Source: Epilithonimonas zeae (lineage in GTDB: Bacteria > Bacteroidota > Bacteroidia > Flavobacteriales > Weeksellaceae). From it: a stretch of DNA of 64,000 nucleotides. Each line of letters begins with the position of its first letter. Positions within the stretch are counted from its first letter, which is position 1. The translations under genes were made by a program, and so were the position numbers. The stretch spans positions 310,001 to 374,000 of the forward strand of contig NZ_CP075338.1 in assembly GCF_023278365.1 (NCBI RefSeq), in the 5' to 3' direction. The notes under the pieces are model-generated. The model did no database searches and had not been told where the DNA came from. It saw only the letters and a list, made by a program, of their open reading frames with translations. Below are positions 8,289 to 18,059 of this stretch, one piece after another.

Positions 8289-8302
8289 TGCAATATTTTG
8301 CA
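8289..8302. promoter_or_regulatory. Possible degenerate auxiliary operator
   Basis: TGCAATATTTTGCA shares the arms TGCAAT and TTGCA with the operator consensus but lacks the central CGA. It lies between the two strong sites of the divergent region and could assist looping, but the missing central CG makes binding uncertain. Confidence 0.3.
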
Positions 8303-8696
8303 TTTTACCAATTTTTATTGCTTTAAACATTGTTTTAAGTTGTCGTTGTATTTAATTTATTGATAATGAATTGATTAAATTTATTTTTGTGATGTTCTTC
8401 TCATAGAATATATGAAGTCTAAAAAATTTGATTTTGAATATAAAAAATGCTACAATTTCCAAAAATGACTTTCTTAAGTTAAATTTTGGTTAATTAAAAA
8501 TTGATGATATCTATCATTTTTTGACTCGATTAATCGAATATTGTAGCTAAATAAAAATTATTTGATATAATTTTTAATATTTATTTTTAAATGAATGTGT
8601 TTTTTAATTCATTGAAAATGAATTATTTAATTGAGTTTTCGTAATGTAAAAAATTACTATGTTAAATTAATATTAATAAAAAATTGATTTTTTTTA

Positions 8697-8726
8697 TTTG
8701 CCAATTGAAAAATAATCTTAGTTTAG
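8697..8726 (+). promoter_or_regulatory. Probable susC promoter (-33 TTTG, -7 TAGTTTAG)
   Basis: TTTG at 8697-8700 is followed after 18 bases by TAGTTTAG at 8719-8726. This is one mismatch from the Bacteroidota -7 consensus TAnnTTTG with accepted spacing. The start point would be near 8731, placing the operator at 8756-8769 about 25 bases downstream, in a roadblock position. Confidence 0.45.
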
Positions 8727-8755
8727 TCGAGTTAAGAAAAATTAAAAATTTTAAG

Positions 8756-8769
8756 TGCAATCGATTGCA
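8756..8769. promoter_or_regulatory. LacI-type operator upstream of susC (perfect palindrome)
   Basis: TGCAATCGATTGCA is a perfect 14-base palindrome 71 bases before the susC start codon. It is the best-formed member of the site family also seen at 8086, 25779, 26009 and 27277. It would control the plus-strand susC-susD arm. Confidence 0.8.
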
Positions 8770-8840
8770 TTTTTAACCTGTTTTTCAAGACAATTTTGAG
8801 TAAAAAACATTACTAAAATTATAAAAACTAAAAAATATCT

Positions 8841-11800
8841 ATGAGTGGTTTAAAATTAGGTATTCAAAGTGCTTTTATAAAAACGACAATTGCGTCGGTC
8901 TTTTTATTACCCGCCTTTGGATTAGCTCAAGAATTAATTAAAGTTTCAGGAAAAATTACTTCTGACCAAAACAAACCTGTACAAAATGTAGAAGTTACTG
9001 TAAGAAACTCCAAGTTTTCTACAATGACCAACAAAGCAGGACAGTATGAGCTTAACGTTCCCAAGAATGCGACGCTTATTATCCGTTCCAAAGGTTTTGA
9101 AGAACAGGAAGTAGAAGTTAATGGAAGGACTAGCATTAATGTTTCCTTAGCAAAATTTGATGGCAATAAAGAGAAGGCTATTGACGAAGTAGTTTTGGTT
9201 GGTTATACAACTGTTTCTAAAAAAGATGTGACCAATTCTGTTGCCTCTGTAAAAGGAGATCAATTGAATGATATGCCTGTAAACAGTGCTGCGGAAGCTA
9301 TCCAAGGTAGAATGGCTGGTGTGCAGGTAACATTTGGAGAGGGGGCGCCAGGTTCTGATCCTGAAATCAAAGTGAGAGGTGGAACTTCTATCACCCAGGA
9401 TAATGCGCCTCTTTATATTGTAGATGGAATCCAAATGGATAACGCATTATCATTAATCTCTCCAAAAGAAATTGAGTCGATTGAAGTCCTTAAAGATGCA
9501 TCTTCAACCTCTATCTATGGGGCAAGAGGTGCAAACGGTGTTGTTTTGATCACTACAAAAAGTGGTAGAAAAAATGCCAAAACTACTGTGAATTACAATG
9601 GTTATACAGGAGTAAGATCTATTGCTAAAAAATTGGACGTAATGAGTCCTTATGATTTTGTGCTTTATCAATATGAGCTTTATAATAGAGATGGCGATCC
9701 TCAGCTCCATGATAAGTTTATTAGTTTATATGGTAATTATGAAGAAATAAGAGATGCTGAAGGAAGGATAATAGATCCGGGAATCAATAGATATAAAACC
9801 ATCCAAACGAGAGATTGGCAGGAAGAAGTTTTTGGTAAAGAAGCATTCAACTTTACTCATAACTTGAACATCTCCGGAGGTAATTCCAATTCTGCTTTTA
9901 CATTATCATTAAACCACGTTGAAGAGGATGGGATTATGATTAATTCTGGCTATAAAAGAAATATGGCCAACTTCAAGTATGATTTTGATATCAGCAAAAA
10001 ATTGAAAGTAGGAGTGACAGCAAGATATAGCCAAACTTTCATCAATGGTGCTGGAACTGCAACTGCAGGCTCTCAAAGTACAAACAGACTTAGAAATGTT
10101 ATCCGATACAGACCATTTGAAAATGGATTAGGTACGGGAACAGGTTCAGACGAATTTGATACAGACGATTTCGCAGTGACTAACTTGGTAAATCCAGTGT
10201 TGCTTTCTAATAACGAGATCAAATATAATAATGCCGATAACTTATTCTTAAACGGCGTTATTACGTATAATATCTTCAAGGATTTGACTTTCAAAAGTAC
10301 GATTGGATATGTACAGAATGATCAGGAGATTCAGCAATTTTCTGGTCCTAAAACATACTTGTCTAGAATCTATTCTGATATGTCTGTTGTTCAGTTAACA
10401 AGCAATCAAAGTAGAAGAATAACTAATACCAATACGCTAGCATATAAGAAAAAAATAGGCAATCATAAAATGGATTTCTTATTAGGTCAAGAAATTGTGA
10501 AGACAGATGGTAATAAAACAGATATGACTGTAAGATGGTTGCCAACTTCTATGGATGCTAACCAAGCGTTTGCCAACATTATTCTTGCCGCTCCACCAGC
10601 AGGAATGGTTCAAGATGCTCCTTATGCAGGTGTTTTACCTCCATATAGACTGGCATCTTTCTTTGCTAGAGCCAATTATATTTATAACAACAAGTATATC
10701 GCAACTTTATCTATAAGAAGAGATGGATCTAACTCATTTGGACCAGCTAACAGATGGGCTAATTTCCCATCCGCATCATTGGCTTGGAAAATTGGAGAAG
10801 AGAACTTTCTGAAAGATTCTAAAATAGTTAATGATCTTAAACTACGTGTCGGTTATGGTCAATCTGGAAATGATAGAATTGCAGCATTCTTGTTCGATAC
10901 ATTCTACAATCCTTCCAGCACATATGGATATACAGGTGGAGTTGGAATCATTACAGGAGCGGCTGCAGGAAACATTAAGGCAAATAAGAACATCAAATGG
11001 GAAGCAACGGTTTCTAAAAATGCAGGTTTAGATTTTACACTTTTCAATAAGAGAGTTTATGGAGCAATTGATGCTTATATTACAGATACAAAAGATTTGT
11101 TATTACTAGCAAAAATCCCTCAGACTTCTGGTTACGAGTATGAATATCAGAACTCTGGAAAAACTCAGAACAAAGGATTAGAATTCAGTTTAGGAGCTAT
11201 TGTTGTAGGTAATGAAAATTTTACTTGGAAAACAGATTTCAACCTTGCGGCTAACAGAAATATGATCAAAAGTTTAGGTTCAGTAACTCAGTCTGGAACA
11301 GATTTTTATCTGCAACCTTCCGGATGGGTTAATAACTTATTTGATTTCAAAGTTCAGATTAATCAGCCAGTTGGGATGTTCTACGGTTATGTAACGGAAG
11401 GTAGATATGAGGTAAGCGATTTTGATTTCAATCCGGCTAATAATACTTATAAGTTAAAAGATGGAATCCCGACAACCAGTTCTGTAGCTTTAGGAAACAG
11501 AGCAGCGCAACCAGGAGATCTTAAATTGAGAGATATTAACGGAGATGGAATAATCGATAATAAAGATCAAACAGTCCTAGGAAACGCTCAACCAAAATTC
11601 TACGGAGGTTTCAACCAAACTTTCAAATACAAAAATTTTGATATGAGTTTGTTCTTCAACTTCTCTGTTGGAAACAAAGTTTATAATGCTAATAAAATTG
11701 AGTTCACGACCAAGTATCAGTATACAGACCAAAATATGTTAGGCGATATGGCCAACAGATGGAGATGGTTTAATGATGAAGGTGTAAAAGTTACAGATCC

Positions 11801-12131
11801 TACTGCATTAGCAGCTCTGAATGCCAATACTACAATGTGGACGCCAACAGGAGGTAACTATTTCTTACATTCGTACGCAATAGAAGATGGATCTTTCCTG
11901 AGATTGAATAACGTAACAATCGGATATTCATTAAATAAGGATGCGCTTAAAGCCATTGGTATTACCAATTTGAGATTATATGCTACGGCAAATAATGTAT
12001 TTACAATTACCGGTTATTCGGGATATGATCCAGAGGTAAGTACTAGAAAAAGTACACTTACTCCTGCTGTAGATTATGCAGCATTTCCACGAAGCAGATT
12101 TTTCTTAACAGGTATTGATGTAACTTTTTAA
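8841..12131 (+). CDS. susC: SusC-family TonB-dependent outer-membrane transporter
   Basis: 1096 residues. A signal peptide (about 1-30, ending GLAQ) is followed by a carboxypeptidase-regulatory-like domain (about 33-115, VSGKITSDQNKPVQNVEVTV). Next come a TonB-box-like segment (IDEVVLVGYTT), a plug domain (about 130-235, containing IKVRGGTSI and APLYIVDGIQMDN) and a long beta-barrel ending in RSRFFLTGIDVTF with the terminal aromatic expected for Omp insertion. This is the SusC/RagA architecture. It is paired with SusD 10 bases downstream. In this locus it should import pectic oligosaccharides across the outer membrane using TonB energy. Transcription is probably controlled by the operator at 8756. 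Confidence 0.97.
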   Translation: MSGLKLGIQSAFIKTTIASVFLLPAFGLAQELIKVSGKITSDQNKPVQNVEVTVRNSKFSTMTNKAGQYELNVPKNATLIIRSKGFEEQEVEVNGRTSINVSLAKFDGNKEKAIDEVVLVGYTTVSKKDVTNSVASVKGDQLNDMPVNSAAEAIQGRMAGVQVTFGEGAPGSDPEIKVRGGTSITQDNAPLYIVDGIQMDNALSLISPKEIESIEVLKDASSTSIYGARGANGVVLITTKSGRKNAKTTVNYNGYTGVRSIAKKLDVMSPYDFVLYQYELYNRDGDPQLHDKFISLYGNYEEIRDAEGRIIDPGINRYKTIQTRDWQEEVFGKEAFNFTHNLNISGGNSNSAFTLSLNHVEEDGIMINSGYKRNMANFKYDFDISKKLKVGVTARYSQTFINGAGTATAGSQSTNRLRNVIRYRPFENGLGTGTGSDEFDTDDFAVTNLVNPVLLSNNEIKYNNADNLFLNGVITYNIFKDLTFKSTIGYVQNDQEIQQFSGPKTYLSRIYSDMSVVQLTSNQSRRITNTNTLAYKKKIGNHKMDFLLGQEIVKTDGNKTDMTVRWLPTSMDANQAFANIILAAPPAGMVQDAPYAGVLPPYRLASFFARANYIYNNKYIATLSIRRDGSNSFGPANRWANFPSASLAWKIGEENFLKDSKIVNDLKLRVGYGQSGNDRIAAFLFDTFYNPSSTYGYTGGVGIITGAAAGNIKANKNIKWEATVSKNAGLDFTLFNKRVYGAIDAYITDTKDLLLLAKIPQTSGYEYEYQNSGKTQNKGLEFSLGAIVVGNENFTWKTDFNLAANRNMIKSLGSVTQSGTDFYLQPSGWVNNLFDFKVQINQPVGMFYGYVTEGRYEVSDFDFNPANNTYKLKDGIPTTSSVALGNRAAQPGDLKLRDINGDGIIDNKDQTVLGNAQPKFYGGFNQTFKYKNFDMSLFFNFSVGNKVYNANKIEFTTKYQYTDQNMLGDMANRWRWFNDEGVKVTDPTALAALNANTTMWTPTGGNYFLHSYAIEDGSFLRLNNVTIGYSLNKDALKAIGITNLRLYATANNVFTITGYSGYDPEVSTRKSTLTPAVDYAAFPRSRFFLTGIDVTF

Positions 12132-12141
12132 TTCAAAAAAA

Positions 12142-13965
12142 ATGAAAAAACATAGACTTTTAATTGCAATATTGAGTTGTACACTTACTTTATCTACAGT
12201 TACTTCTTGTGATAATTTCTTAGATGCAGAGAACATTTCTAATTCTAATGAAGAGCAGCAGTTTGATAGTACTGCAGATACTTTCACAGCATTGATTGGT
12301 GTTTACAATCAGGTTATTGGTGATGATGGATACGGACAGAGAATCAGTTTATATTTTCCTCAGTCAGCAGACGATTTCAAAACGTCTGGAGACTATAACT
12401 GTAATGATAGAAGAGGACTGAGTACTTATGGAGCTTGTACCTCAAATCCAGATCTTAACAAACCTTTCTTGAAATTATATTCAGGGATAGAAAGAGCCAA
12501 TCTTGTTATCAAAAATATTCCATTATCAAAAGTAATGCAATCTGGCTCTGAAGCTGATAAGAAACTAATGAACCGTTATTTGGGAGAAGCTTATACTTTA
12601 AGAGCGTTATTCTATTTTGACTTGATCAAAAACTGGGGAGATGTTCCAATGCAAATGGTGCCTTCTTCAGATTTGGAGTCGGTTTATTTACCAAAAACAG
12701 ACAGAGATGTCATCTATGACAAAATCATTGCTGATTTGGAAACGGCATCTAATCTAGTACCTTGGAGATCAGAAGCTAACAGCAGCAATACAAGAATTAC
12801 GAAGGCGGCCGTGAAAGGACTTAGAGCAAGAATAGCTTTGGCTAGAGCAGGCTATTCTTTGAGAAGAGAACCAAGAATTATGGCTAAAGGTTCCAATTCT
12901 CAAACTTATTATCAGATTGCTTATGATGAGTGCAAATCGATTATCACAGAAGGACAACACGGTTTGAATGGAAACTTCGAAGCAACTTTCAGAGCATTAC
13001 ACGACAATACAGAAGATGCAGCGCACGAAGTGATTTTTGCGGTCGGAGCTTTTGGTGGTAACGCAGCAACAGATAGTAAAATAGGTTATTATAATGGAAT
13101 GAGACACGGCGATGGTTCTAACTGGAAAAGTAGTGGCGGGATCAATGCTATCGCAACTTATTTCTATGAATTTAGCAAATACGATGTTAGAAGAGATATT
13201 ACAGTAGCATCAATGCAGATTAATGATGCCAACCAAGCGATATTAGCAACAGGTGCTGTTTGTACCGATGGAAAATTCAGAAAGTCTTGGACCAGTGTTA
13301 CAGGAACTGCACAACAATTGGCGATTGACTGGCCTTTATTAAGATACTCAGATATTTTATTAATGTTTGCTGAGGCAGATAACGAACTGAATGGTTCTCC
13401 TTCTGCTGAAGCTGTAAACGCAGTGAAGCAAGTAAGAGATCGTGCGTACGTAGGTAACTTAGGACAAGCAGGAACTATCCCAACAGATAAAACAGGTTTT
13501 TTCAATTATATCGTTAAAGAAAGATTATTAGAATTTGGAGGAGAAGGTCTTAGAAAATATGACTTAATCCGTTGGAATCTTTTGGCGACAAAAATTGCTG
13601 AAACAAAGCAAAAGCTAACAGACTTATTGAATGGAACAGGGCAATACTCAACAGTTCCTTCTTATTTATACTACAAAGCTTCGCCTTACGACAGAACAAA
13701 AACTGCTCAGGCAGCATTGCAAGCTATAGATATATATGTTCAGCCGGGGACGACAAGAGAAGATGTTTATTATACACCTTCCGTAACAAGTACACCAGCT
13801 GGTTATACAAGAGTCAACTGGAGAGTTGCAGTAACTGCAGATTATATCAGCAGTCCTTTGAAAGGTTATGCTCAGTATTTTGAAGCGAACAGAAAAGAAT
13901 TGTTCCCGATCTACGATGATATTATACTATCAAACTATAATCTGAAACAAGATTACGGTTACTAG
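12142..13965 (+). CDS. susD: SusD/RagB-family surface glycan-binding lipoprotein
   Basis: 607 residues. The lipoprotein signal ends TVTSC with the acylated cysteine at C23 followed by DNFLD, typical of SusD. The TPR-rich N-terminal region includes YSGIERANLVIKNI and GEAYTLRALFYFDLIKNWGD, a hallmark SusD stretch. The C-terminal region includes ERLLEFGGEGLRKYDLIRWN. The protein forms the lid of the SusC transporter and captures glycans at the cell surface. The gene starts 10 bases after susC. A hairpin (14036-14054) lies between it and the pectate lyase gene and may separate expression levels. Confidence 0.96.
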   Translation: MKKHRLLIAILSCTLTLSTVTSCDNFLDAENISNSNEEQQFDSTADTFTALIGVYNQVIGDDGYGQRISLYFPQSADDFKTSGDYNCNDRRGLSTYGACTSNPDLNKPFLKLYSGIERANLVIKNIPLSKVMQSGSEADKKLMNRYLGEAYTLRALFYFDLIKNWGDVPMQMVPSSDLESVYLPKTDRDVIYDKIIADLETASNLVPWRSEANSSNTRITKAAVKGLRARIALARAGYSLRREPRIMAKGSNSQTYYQIAYDECKSIITEGQHGLNGNFEATFRALHDNTEDAAHEVIFAVGAFGGNAATDSKIGYYNGMRHGDGSNWKSSGGINAIATYFYEFSKYDVRRDITVASMQINDANQAILATGAVCTDGKFRKSWTSVTGTAQQLAIDWPLLRYSDILLMFAEADNELNGSPSAEAVNAVKQVRDRAYVGNLGQAGTIPTDKTGFFNYIVKERLLEFGGEGLRKYDLIRWNLLATKIAETKQKLTDLLNGTGQYSTVPSYLYYKASPYDRTKTAQAALQAIDIYVQPGTTREDVYYTPSVTSTPAGYTRVNWRVAVTADYISSPLKGYAQYFEANRKELFPIYDDIILSNYNLKQDYGY

Positions 13966-14035
13966 GATATAAGAAATTCTGGACTAGAATTTTTTAAGTT
14001 ATTATATTTTTAATTTTTTTTGAAGAATCACTCTG

Positions 14036-14054
14036 TCAGGGTTTTATGCCCTGA
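14036..14054 (+). other. Small intergenic hairpin after susD
   Basis: TCAGGG, a 7-base loop TTTTATG, then CCCTGA: a perfect 6-bp stem. It is not followed by a T-run, so it is a poor intrinsic terminator. It could be an mRNA processing or 3'-end stabilising structure that keeps susCD transcript in excess. The rest of the 246-base gap (13966-14211) is AT-rich with no gene. Confidence 0.4.
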
Positions 14055-14211
14055 TGGAGCTGACTCTAAGGACTTCTTTGTCCAAATTTTAAACAAAGAC
14101 TACTGCTATTATTTAAAATTAGTTAATGAGATGGGTTCGTTGAGGTTCAACACTAATTATAATAATTACTTTTTATAAAAACTCGTAAAAAACTCATTTA
14201 ATAAATTTTAT

Positions 14212-16776
14212 ATGAATAAACTGAAACTACTTTATGTATTCTTTTTACTTGCATTTATGCAGGTATCAGGACAGTCTGTTACGTTTAACGAATCGGCAGG
14301 CTGGATAGAAACTGCCTTTGTAAAATGGCAGCCGGTGGAAAATGCCGGTAGATACAATGTTTACTATTCTGGTGAAGGTGTAGTCAATAAGCAGGTCGAT
14401 GATTATTTGATTCGTAGCTACGGATCATATCTGAGAGCTGATATTTTGGGATTAAAAGCAGGAAATTATACGATTACTGTTAAGCCTGTGATTCTGGGAA
14501 TCGAAGGTTCTGGCTCTACAACGGGAACTTTGACCGTTCTACCCCAGGACAGAAACGGTTTTGCTTTCCACGGCGGAAGAGTTCCTGGCGGATACAAAGC
14601 TGACGGAACACCAAAAGATAATGCAGTGATTCTTTACATTACTGAAAAAAGTAAAAACACGATCTCTTTCAATGTAATTACGAATAACAACGGAAATACA
14701 ACTAATTATGTTGGCTTCCAGAATATCTTTTCTGGAATCAAAAAAGGAATTGATAAGAGACCATATATTTTCAGACTGGTAGGTAATATTACAGATTTTA
14801 CCGATATGGAAGGTGGTGATCTTGTGGTTGAAAACAAGAATAACGATTTAAGTTACATCACTGTAGAAGGTGTTGGAGACGATGCAACAGCAAACGGTTG
14901 GGGAATTCGTGTTAAGAATGCTACCAATGTTGAGATTGCGAATCTTGGATTTATGAATTGTGACAGCAGCGAAGGCGATAACATCGGGATGCAGCAAAAC
15001 AATTCTTACATCTGGGTTCATAACAACGACTTGTTCTACGGACACGCAGGTAGTGACGCAGATCAGATCAAAGGAGATGGCGCATTGGATAACAAAGGGA
15101 CATCTTATGCAACGTATTCTTACAACCACTTCTGGGATTCTGGGAAAGCAAGTTTATTAGGTCTAAGTGAAAATACAACTGCTGGTTTGTACGTGACCTA
15201 CCACCACAATTGGTTTGATCATTCAGATTCCAGACATCCGAGAGTTCGTTATTATTCGGCTCATATTTATAACAATTATTTTGACGGAATTGCAAAGTAC
15301 GGTTCTGGCTCTACAGAAGGTTCATCTTTATTTTTAGAAGGAAACTATTTCCGCAATGCAAAAAATCCAATGATGATCTCGCTTCAGGGAACAGATGTTT
15401 GGAATCCTTCAAAACAAATGAATGATCCAACTAATCAGGGAACTTTCTCTGGCGAAGATGGCGGAATGATTAAGGCTTTCAATAACTTGATGGACGCTGA
15501 TATTGCAACCAATTCTATGCGTTTTGTAGCTTATGCAGACCCTAATCCTTTATATAATATCGAAGGGAAAATCAGTTCATTGACAGATTTTGATGCTTAC
15601 TTAGCAGCAACTCGTGGCGAAACTGTTCCGGCAACTGTGAAGTCGAAAGTGGGTGCAAAAACGTATAATAACTTTGATACAGATGCTTCGCTTTATGTTA
15701 AAAATTTATCTGTTGAAGAACCAACTGTAGCGAGAGACAGAACAAAATTATATGCTGGACGTGCTCAAGGTGGCGATTTCAAATGGACTTTCGACAACAC
15801 TGTGGATGACAAATCTTACGCAGTAATTGCAGGTCTTAAATCTGCGTTGACAAACTATGGGACTTCTATGGTTTATATTCAGGCAGAAGGTAGTTCTCAG
15901 ACTTTGGTTAATACTTCTGGAAACAAAGATCAAACGGTTGCTACAGGTGCTGCAGTTGCTCCAATTGTCTTCACTTGGGGTGGAGATGCGACAGATGTTA
16001 CATTAACTGGTGTTACAAATGGTCTTACTTTCACAAAAGATGCAACGGCTAAAACTGTTACAATTACTGGAACACCAACTCAAACTACTTCTTACACGGT
16101 TACAACTGTTGGCACTTCAGGAACTTCAGCTTCTATCAGTGGAACAGTAACAGTTGGTACACCTGGAAATCCGGGATCAACAGATGGAATGATTCACAAC
16201 TTCACAACATCTGGAAAAATAAGTACATTCTATGCAATTACAGGTAATATGAACTCTACGGATGGTTCTCAGTCTTACGACGGATTAACGTTGACAAAAC
16301 GTTTCAAAATGGAATCTTCTACGAGTATCAAATACACTACAACAGCAGAATCTACATTAACTTTGGTTTTCGATGCTGATTTTGCTAAAGTGGTTAAGTT
16401 CGATGGCGTGAATTATACAGCGGCCAATGGTATTGTTACAATTCCTAATGTTGCAGCTGGAGAACACACGATTACAAAAGGAGATACAACCAACTTGTAC
16501 TATATCAAGACGGTTTATGCAACAATGGCAACATCCGATATCAACAAAGCCCAAGTCACTTTATATCCAAATCCGGTATCAGATCATTTATATATCAACA
16601 CCGCTGGACAAAAAGTTCTGAGCGTTAAAGTTTACAATTTTGCAGGTGCTTTGGTTAAGAACATTGTTGATGCAAAAGCGGATTCAGTTGATTTGAGAAA
16701 CCTTGTATCAGGTAATTATATCATCAGCATCACAACTGATAAAGGAACAATTACCAAAAAGATTATCAAAAAATAA
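14212..16776 (+). CDS. Secreted multidomain pectate lyase (PL1) with T9SS sorting domain
   Basis: 854 residues. Visible order: signal peptide (1-20), a fibronectin-III-like domain (about 23-110), a PL1 right-handed beta-helix (about 117-562), an Ig-like linker rich in Thr/Val (about 565-653), a beta-sandwich resembling pectin-binding CBM77-type modules (about 659-775, with LKRFKMESSTSIKYTT-like strands), and a T9SS type A sorting domain (about 782-854, starting VTLYPNPVSDHLYI and ending TKKIIKK). The catalytic region contains HAGSDADQIKGD and SDSRHPRVRYYS, with the arginine expected for beta-elimination. The enzyme should cleave polygalacturonate outside the cell to give unsaturated oligogalacturonides. 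The CBM assignment is tentative. Confidence 0.93.
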   Translation: MNKLKLLYVFFLLAFMQVSGQSVTFNESAGWIETAFVKWQPVENAGRYNVYYSGEGVVNKQVDDYLIRSYGSYLRADILGLKAGNYTITVKPVILGIEGSGSTTGTLTVLPQDRNGFAFHGGRVPGGYKADGTPKDNAVILYITEKSKNTISFNVITNNNGNTTNYVGFQNIFSGIKKGIDKRPYIFRLVGNITDFTDMEGGDLVVENKNNDLSYITVEGVGDDATANGWGIRVKNATNVEIANLGFMNCDSSEGDNIGMQQNNSYIWVHNNDLFYGHAGSDADQIKGDGALDNKGTSYATYSYNHFWDSGKASLLGLSENTTAGLYVTYHHNWFDHSDSRHPRVRYYSAHIYNNYFDGIAKYGSGSTEGSSLFLEGNYFRNAKNPMMISLQGTDVWNPSKQMNDPTNQGTFSGEDGGMIKAFNNLMDADIATNSMRFVAYADPNPLYNIEGKISSLTDFDAYLAATRGETVPATVKSKVGAKTYNNFDTDASLYVKNLSVEEPTVARDRTKLYAGRAQGGDFKWTFDNTVDDKSYAVIAGLKSALTNYGTSMVYIQAEGSSQTLVNTSGNKDQTVATGAAVAPIVFTWGGDATDVTLTGVTNGLTFTKDATAKTVTITGTPTQTTSYTVTTVGTSGTSASISGTVTVGTPGNPGSTDGMIHNFTTSGKISTFYAITGNMNSTDGSQSYDGLTLTKRFKMESSTSIKYTTTAESTLTLVFDADFAKVVKFDGVNYTAANGIVTIPNVAAGEHTITKGDTTNLYYIKTVYATMATSDINKAQVTLYPNPVSDHLYINTAGQKVLSVKVYNFAGALVKNIVDAKADSVDLRNLVSGNYIISITTDKGTITKKIIKK

Positions 16777-16838
16777 CCATACATAACTTAATGTCTATCT
16801 GTAGTTTTCAGATCACATTATTTAATTGTTAAATTCAT

Positions 16839-16872
16839 ACAGGTTTTCATCCCGAAAGGGGTGGAAACTTGT
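16839..16872 (+). other. Strong 15-bp hairpin with GAAA tetraloop between PL1 and CE8 genes
   Basis: The 5' arm 16839-16853 and the 3' arm 16858-16872 pair over 15 positions (12 Watson-Crick, 3 G-U) around the stable GNRA-type loop GAAA, with CCC/GGG closing pairs. No run of T follows, and same-strand genes continue downstream. It therefore looks more like an RNA processing or stability element, or an attenuator, than a clean terminator. Confidence 0.6.
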
Positions 16873-17005
16873 ATATTTAAAAAAAGATAAGCTCAATTTC
16901 ATAATTGAAATATCAACGAAGTCAAAATCTTAGTGACCTTAAAAACATTAATTATTAAAATAAAACTTAGTGACTTTTGTGTTTAAAATAAGTTCAAAAA
17001 TTTCA

Positions 17006-18028
17006 ATGAAGATGTCAAAAACCAAAAATCTATTGTTGTTTTTTTCTTTCATTCTTGTTTTGATTGTTATTAATTCTTTCAGCGTTATTCATAATTCTGA
17101 AAAAGTTTATACAGTTTCAAAAGACGGAAAAGGAGATTTTAAAACAATTCAGGAAGCGGTCAATGCAGTTGAAGATAGATTTGAATCTAAAACCAAAATC
17201 ATCATCAAAAAAGGAATTTATAGAGAGAAAATTACAATTCCAGCAACCAAAGGTGCTATTTATTTTCAAGGCGAAAGTTTGGCAGAAACCATTATTGTGA
17301 ATGATGATTTTGCATCTAAGAAAAATGCTGAAGGAAAAGAAATGGGAACGACAGGTTCTTCCACGATTTTTATTTTTTCGGATAATTTCTCGGCAAAGAA
17401 TATCACGTTTCAAAATGATGCTGGAAAAGTAGGACAAGCCGTTGCCGTTTTGATTACAGGTGATAAAGCCATTTTTGAGAATTGTAGATTTCTTGGATTT
17501 CAAGATACACTTTATTTAAAAGGAGAACAGGATGTTCCAACTCCTAAAAAAGAAATTCGGCATTACTTCAAAAACTGTTATGTCGAGGGAACAACTGATT
17601 TTATATTCGGTGCAGCAACAGCAGTTTTCAAAGATTGTACAATCTATGCAAAAGAAAGTGCAACTTATCTTACGGCAGCTTCAACACCGGAAAATAATAA
17701 ATATGGTTTTGTTTTCATCGATTGTAAAATCGTAGGCGAGGCGAAACCAGAATCTGTTTATCTGGGAAGACCCTGGCGACCTTTTGCTAAAACAGTTTTT
17801 ATCAATACAGACATTTCGAATGTCATAAAACCGGAAGGTTGGCACAATTGGAATAAGCCGGAAGCTGAAAAAACAACTTTCTATGCAGAATTCAATTCGA
17901 AAGGAGTTGGAGCTAATTCAGAAAAAAGAGTCGCTTGGTCTCATCAAATAACCAAGGAACAATTCAAAAAATACTCAATTAAAAATATTCTTTCAGGAAA
18001 AGACAACTGGAGTTTTAAAATGAAATAA
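17006..18028 (+). CDS. Pectinesterase (CE8), periplasmic type
   Basis: 340 residues from the ATG at 17006, chosen because it gives MKMSKTKNLLLFFSFILVL, a proper signal peptide or anchor; an upstream in-frame GTG at 16970 adds an implausible leader. The CE8 beta-helix shows the opening VSKDGKGDFKTIQEAVNAV, then GQAVAVLITGDKAIFENC, GFQDTLYL (Gln and Asp of the active site), EGTTDFIFGAATAVF (second catalytic Asp) and YLGRPWRPFAKTVF (Arg/Trp). It removes methyl esters from homogalacturonan so that lyases and hydrolases can act. There is no T9SS domain, so it is probably periplasmic or inner-membrane anchored. Confidence 0.94.
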   Translation: MKMSKTKNLLLFFSFILVLIVINSFSVIHNSEKVYTVSKDGKGDFKTIQEAVNAVEDRFESKTKIIIKKGIYREKITIPATKGAIYFQGESLAETIIVNDDFASKKNAEGKEMGTTGSSTIFIFSDNFSAKNITFQNDAGKVGQAVAVLITGDKAIFENCRFLGFQDTLYLKGEQDVPTPKKEIRHYFKNCYVEGTTDFIFGAATAVFKDCTIYAKESATYLTAASTPENNKYGFVFIDCKIVGEAKPESVYLGRPWRPFAKTVFINTDISNVIKPEGWHNWNKPEAEKTTFYAEFNSKGVGANSEKRVAWSHQITKEQFKKYSIKNILSGKDNWSFKMK

Positions 18029-18059
18029 AAGTTAGTATTAAAAAGTAAAAGTAATTAAA

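Larger units (their letters stand above)
8050..8840. other. Divergent kduI-susC regulatory region without genes
   Basis: 791 bases of very AT-rich sequence with no convincing reading frame on either strand. It holds two strong LacI-type operator candidates at its two ends (8086-8099 for kduI, 8756-8769 for susC), a weaker look-alike in the middle (8289-8302), and a plausible susC promoter (8697-8726). Apart from these, no structured RNA or repeat is evident. Confidence 0.75.

Noticed and set aside
16839-16872. Calling the GAAA hairpin an intrinsic terminator
   Set aside because: There is no T-run and the operon seems to continue; listed as an RNA hairpin of uncertain role.
16970-17005. Upstream GTG start for the first CE8 gene
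   Set aside because: It adds polar residues before the signal peptide and overlaps AT-rich repeat-like DNA; ATG 17006 gives a proper export signal.
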